Of a DNA stretch of 64,000 nucleotides, positions 61,114 to 64,000 are shown piece after piece. How positions within the stretch are numbered: position 1 is the first letter of the stretch; every line of letters starts with the position of its first letter. Location of the stretch: NCBI RefSeq assembly GCF_000315625.1, contig NW_005434614.1, positions 430,272 to 494,271 of the forward strand. Reading direction: 5' to 3'. Source of the DNA: Guillardia theta CCMP2712. Taxonomy: Eukaryota; Cryptophyceae; Pyrenomonadales; Geminigeraceae. A program made the translations under genes and the position numbers. The notes beneath the pieces were generated by a model. That model saw nothing but the letters and a program-made list of their open reading frames with translations. It was not told the origin of the DNA and made no database searches.

Positions 61114-62320
61114 TTTTGTTGATCTGATGCTGAATTCTCCACCTGATCAAAAGTATGCTAGAACAAAGAGAAGCCAAGGAAGAGTCTTGGTGCAATGATT
61201 TAACTATGATGTAGGCGCAATAAGGGGGAGGGGGGGGGGTTAGAGCAGCTGTATGGGGAAGGTGAGGAGAGCGTGCCGTCAGCAGGTGGGGAGAGGAAAT
61301 GGGTAGGCGGAGCAGACGGCAGCAGGCGCTTGGTAATCGTACAAATCAAGTGGGGTGGGGTGGATACCTACACAGTACGGTAGGGTGGTCTGCAGCAGAT
61401 AGTTGAGGGGTGCAGCTACTCCAGAGGCGAAAGGATGGGAGGATGAACGACAATGGATGATGGGGCCATGAGGTAAGGTGTTGAAGGTCTTTAATTTTCT
61501 AATTCGATAAATGGATATAATGCCTATCCCTGGAAGTGTTGAGCCTGAGCTTTCCGAGATGATTGAGGGGTACAAGATCTCTGCGGGGTTGAAACGATTA
61601 AGATGTTTGGGTACAATGGGGTGGGGTACATTGCATTATTCTGGATACAGGGTAGGGTCAACAATGATCTTGATCCGAGAGGGTGTAGACCAAACATGGG
61701 TGGGTATGTGTTGCCTGATGGAGTGACAGGCAATACAGCCAGGGTGGGGTAGTGAACAGTAAAGAAAGGGCTGTTCATTGTTGATTGAAGGAGACAGGGG
61801 TACCCTACCCCTCAATTGGTGAATTTTACTTCCAGTACCCTACCCCAGTTTGGTGAAGCAAGAATTCCACCTCCTAATAATGAACTACTGCTAGAGGCAT
61901 CGATAAAGTGCCCACCCCCCTCTACTGCTAGAGGCATCGATAAGTGCCCACCCCCACCCCTCGATTGCTCTCAGGCAGTACCGCAAGGGGTTAAATCGCT
62001 GAAGAGGTAAACCTCCCAAAAAAAATTAAACAATACTTATAATATTGAAATAATATTTCAAAAATTGAATATTGGTGAAAATTCCAAATTTACTCGAAGA
62101 TGTTCAATAAGTTTGGCTTCTAGGGTGCACTGCGCTGATCCTAGGCCCCTGACGGACATTCCGGGAAGCGGGGGAAGGGGGTGGTGACAGCAATAACCTG
62201 GTTCGAGGTCTCTCAGGTGCGCCTTCTCCCGGTCAGCAATAGCTATCTTCTAACGCCCATGTGACTCTTCGTCCCAACTGTCCTCAGCTCTCAGCCTGTC
62301 AGTCAAGAACAAACTGATGG
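61114..62320. other. GGGGTAG-rich non-coding stretch 2
   Basis: After the PH gene's upstream flank, irregular GTGGGGTGG, GGGTAGGG and CCCTACCCC motifs recur from about 61225 to 61860. A short direct repeat follows: CTGCTAGAGGCATCGATAA occurs at about 61889 and 61924. An AT-rich patch lies at 62010-62110. No gene is seen. Confidence 0.5.
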
Positions 62321-63560
62321 CACTGCCCGGCCGGCCCGGCGTGACTTTGAGTAAGTCAGTCACTGAAAAGACGGTCGGCCCCCGACCGGCATAGCGTGAC
62401 TCGTGACTATGAAGACCCGCCGGGCTCGCCGGACGTCGGACTCCGGGACGTGACTCCGTGAGCGGCGGCCGGGCTTTCCGACGATGGCCCGGCCCGGCTG
62501 CCGCTGTGCCGGGCCCGGGCCCAGGCCCGCGGGGCCGCCCGGGGGCAGGCCATGATCATGATGCCAGAGCCGCAGGGTCACTGTGAGAAGGCCAGGACTC
62601 CGCCGCGCCGGCGCGGGCGGGGGGCCCCGGGGCATGCCCGCAGTGCCGCCGCAGCCTGCCAGTGCCCGGCCGCGGCCACGGCGATGCCCGCCATGTCGGA
62701 TGCGCCGCCGCAGCCTGCCGCCGGGGACCCCCCCGGGTGACCCGGTGCCACCGTTTTCCCCGGCCCGGCGAACTGAGTTCGGGCCTGACTCTGACGGGCC
62801 CGGTGCCACGGTGATGGGCGGCGGCCCGAGGGGAACTTCGGCGGCCAGCCTGGTGCGGCGGGCCGCCGCCAGCCCGGCCGGCCGGGTCACCCGGGTGGCG
62901 GCGCTGCACGCACGGTCCGTACCCCTGCGGCCGGGGCCGCCCGGGGCGGGGCTACCGTAGTACTGACCGTACCGCCGTGACCCGGTGACGGCGAGTCACA
63001 GAGTCACCCGACGGTACGCCGGGAGTCAGTAGAAGGAGGCCGGCCCTAGTGCGGTACTACGGCCCTCTCACTGAGTCTCCCGAGTACGGTCCCGAGTCCC
63101 GCCGCCGGGGCCCGGGCCGGCGGACTTGCCCAGTGCCGGGACTCTCACGGTCCGATCAGCCTCACTATGATGCCACCCGGGGCCATGATCATCCGATCGA
63201 GTCGGTCGGCTCGGGCCGCAAGTTACTAACGGGTGACTGCGTTCTTGAACTCGGAAGCGGCTTGTTGGCACTCCGAGCCGCCTCGCCGTTCGGAAAGCCC
63301 AGCCTTTTCCGAGTCCGACAGTCACTCAGTGTGAACAGTGACTGAGTGTGACTCGCCGCTACTGAGTGTGACTGGCCGGTACAGCCTCCCGGAGTCCCGG
63401 CGGCGTGTACTACACGGTACGGTACCAGCCGGCCGCCGGGCCGCTCACTGCGGCGGCTTGAAATGCCCGGGCCGCAGTACTGGTTCCGATTCCGAGTTCA
63501 TTCACAGACGGTAGGCCCCCCGGGCCCCCCGGCCCAGGCCTGCCGGCGGCGCTGTGACTG
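62321..63560. other. Very GC-rich island 2
   Basis: Mostly GGCC, CCGG and GGGCCCGGG with many GTGACTC/GAGTCAC and TACTACGG/CCGTAGTA pieces. It resembles island 1 in composition. All frames are open by composition. I see no recognisable RNA or protein gene. Confidence 0.55.
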
Positions 63561-64000
63561 CCTGGCAGTGTCACGGATCGAATCACTCTAGGCTGCAATA
63601 AGTCAAGTTCCTCCATCGTTCCTGGAGCAAGCTGTCAGTCTGGGTTACAACTAGTCCAAGGGTGCCACGACTTTCTGTCATTGTATTTGACGTGCGCACA
63701 TTGACTTACATGTTCACGGTCCAAAAAACGACCAAATCGTAGAGGAACTTCAGCAACAAATTCCATCTCTTCCTTTGATTCCTTTCTCAAACAAAAACAT
63801 CAGACTAATACAGCAAATGTCGATAGATCGGCACACAGGATGTTGAAGTTTCAGGCGGTGAGCCCACAACATAAGTCCAGTGGGTTCAGGCCTAAGTGTC
63901 CGTCAAAACTTTCTGTGTAAACACCTGAAAGAATCATGCGTACGTCCATTCAGGTCTTCCACAAGAAATGCCAGTGTATTTCTTATCTCCTATTATAGGG
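63561..64000. other. Window end, no gene seen
   Basis: Composition returns to normal. It may be the start of another gene, but no exon can be supported. Confidence 0.35.

Noticed and set aside
61800-61860. CCCTACCCC motifs as telomeric repeat
   Set aside because: The motifs are irregular, mixed in orientation and internal to the contig, so they do not form a telomere tract.

Overview
This window looks like nuclear DNA of a single-celled eukaryote. Most genes are split by short GT-AG introns (about 35-60 bases), the intergenic gaps are small, and many introns hold simple repeats. The mix of families (WAVE-complex CYFIP/SRA1, a SPEN-type RRM/SPOC protein, a TKL kinase, PhyH and FAM210-like proteins, a RhaT-like transporter, a giant TIG/RCC1/EGF surface protein) fits a protist or alga. 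A cryptophyte such as Guillardia is my best guess, but that is inference and nothing in the window proves it.

Layout. 0.9-2.4 kb (+): a trypsin-like serine protease. 2.9-5.5 kb (-): a RhaT-like membrane transporter. 6.0-6.7 kb (-): a small PH-domain protein. 7.7-10.8 kb (+): a GT4 glycosyltransferase. 11.0-15.9 kb (-): CYFIP/SRA1/PIR121 with a proline-rich tail. 16.9-19.4 kb (+): a low-complexity coiled-coil protein interrupted by a 100-N assembly gap. 19.6-24.4 kb (-): a SPEN-family RNA-binding protein with RRMs and a SPOC domain. 25.1-25.5 kb: five CACGTG sites, then a 28-bp tandem array. 26.0-29.7 kb (-): two tandem bHLH-like genes whose last ~970 bp are nearly identical, introns included, while their N-termini differ. 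30.4-31.4 kb (+): an unrecognised small gene.

31.4-48.9 kb (-) appears to be one giant gene for a cell-surface protein. From the N-terminus it has a signal peptide, about 30 IPT/TIG-like modules, an F5/8-type C-like module, RCC1-like repeats, an EF-hand, EGF-like modules, one transmembrane segment and a short basic tail. It is the most striking object here.

49.2-53.1 kb is accessory sequence: a 25-bp perfect inverted repeat bounding about 2.1 kb, then a very GC-rich island and a GGGGTAG-rich stretch. 53.6-54.8 kb (+): a TKL protein kinase. 54.9-57.1 kb (-): a phytanoyl-CoA-dioxygenase-like protein. 58.0-59.0 kb (+): a FAM210/DUF1279-like, probably mitochondrial protein. 59.6-61.1 kb (-): a second PH protein related to the one at 6 kb. 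61.2-64.0 kb: another GGGGTAG-rich stretch and GC-rich island.

The genes do not form a single pathway. Several could serve cell-surface and cytoskeletal signalling (giant receptor-like protein, CYFIP, PH proteins, kinase), but that grouping is only thematic. Exon joins were made by eye from reading frames and splice sites, so spans of multi-exon genes are approximate.
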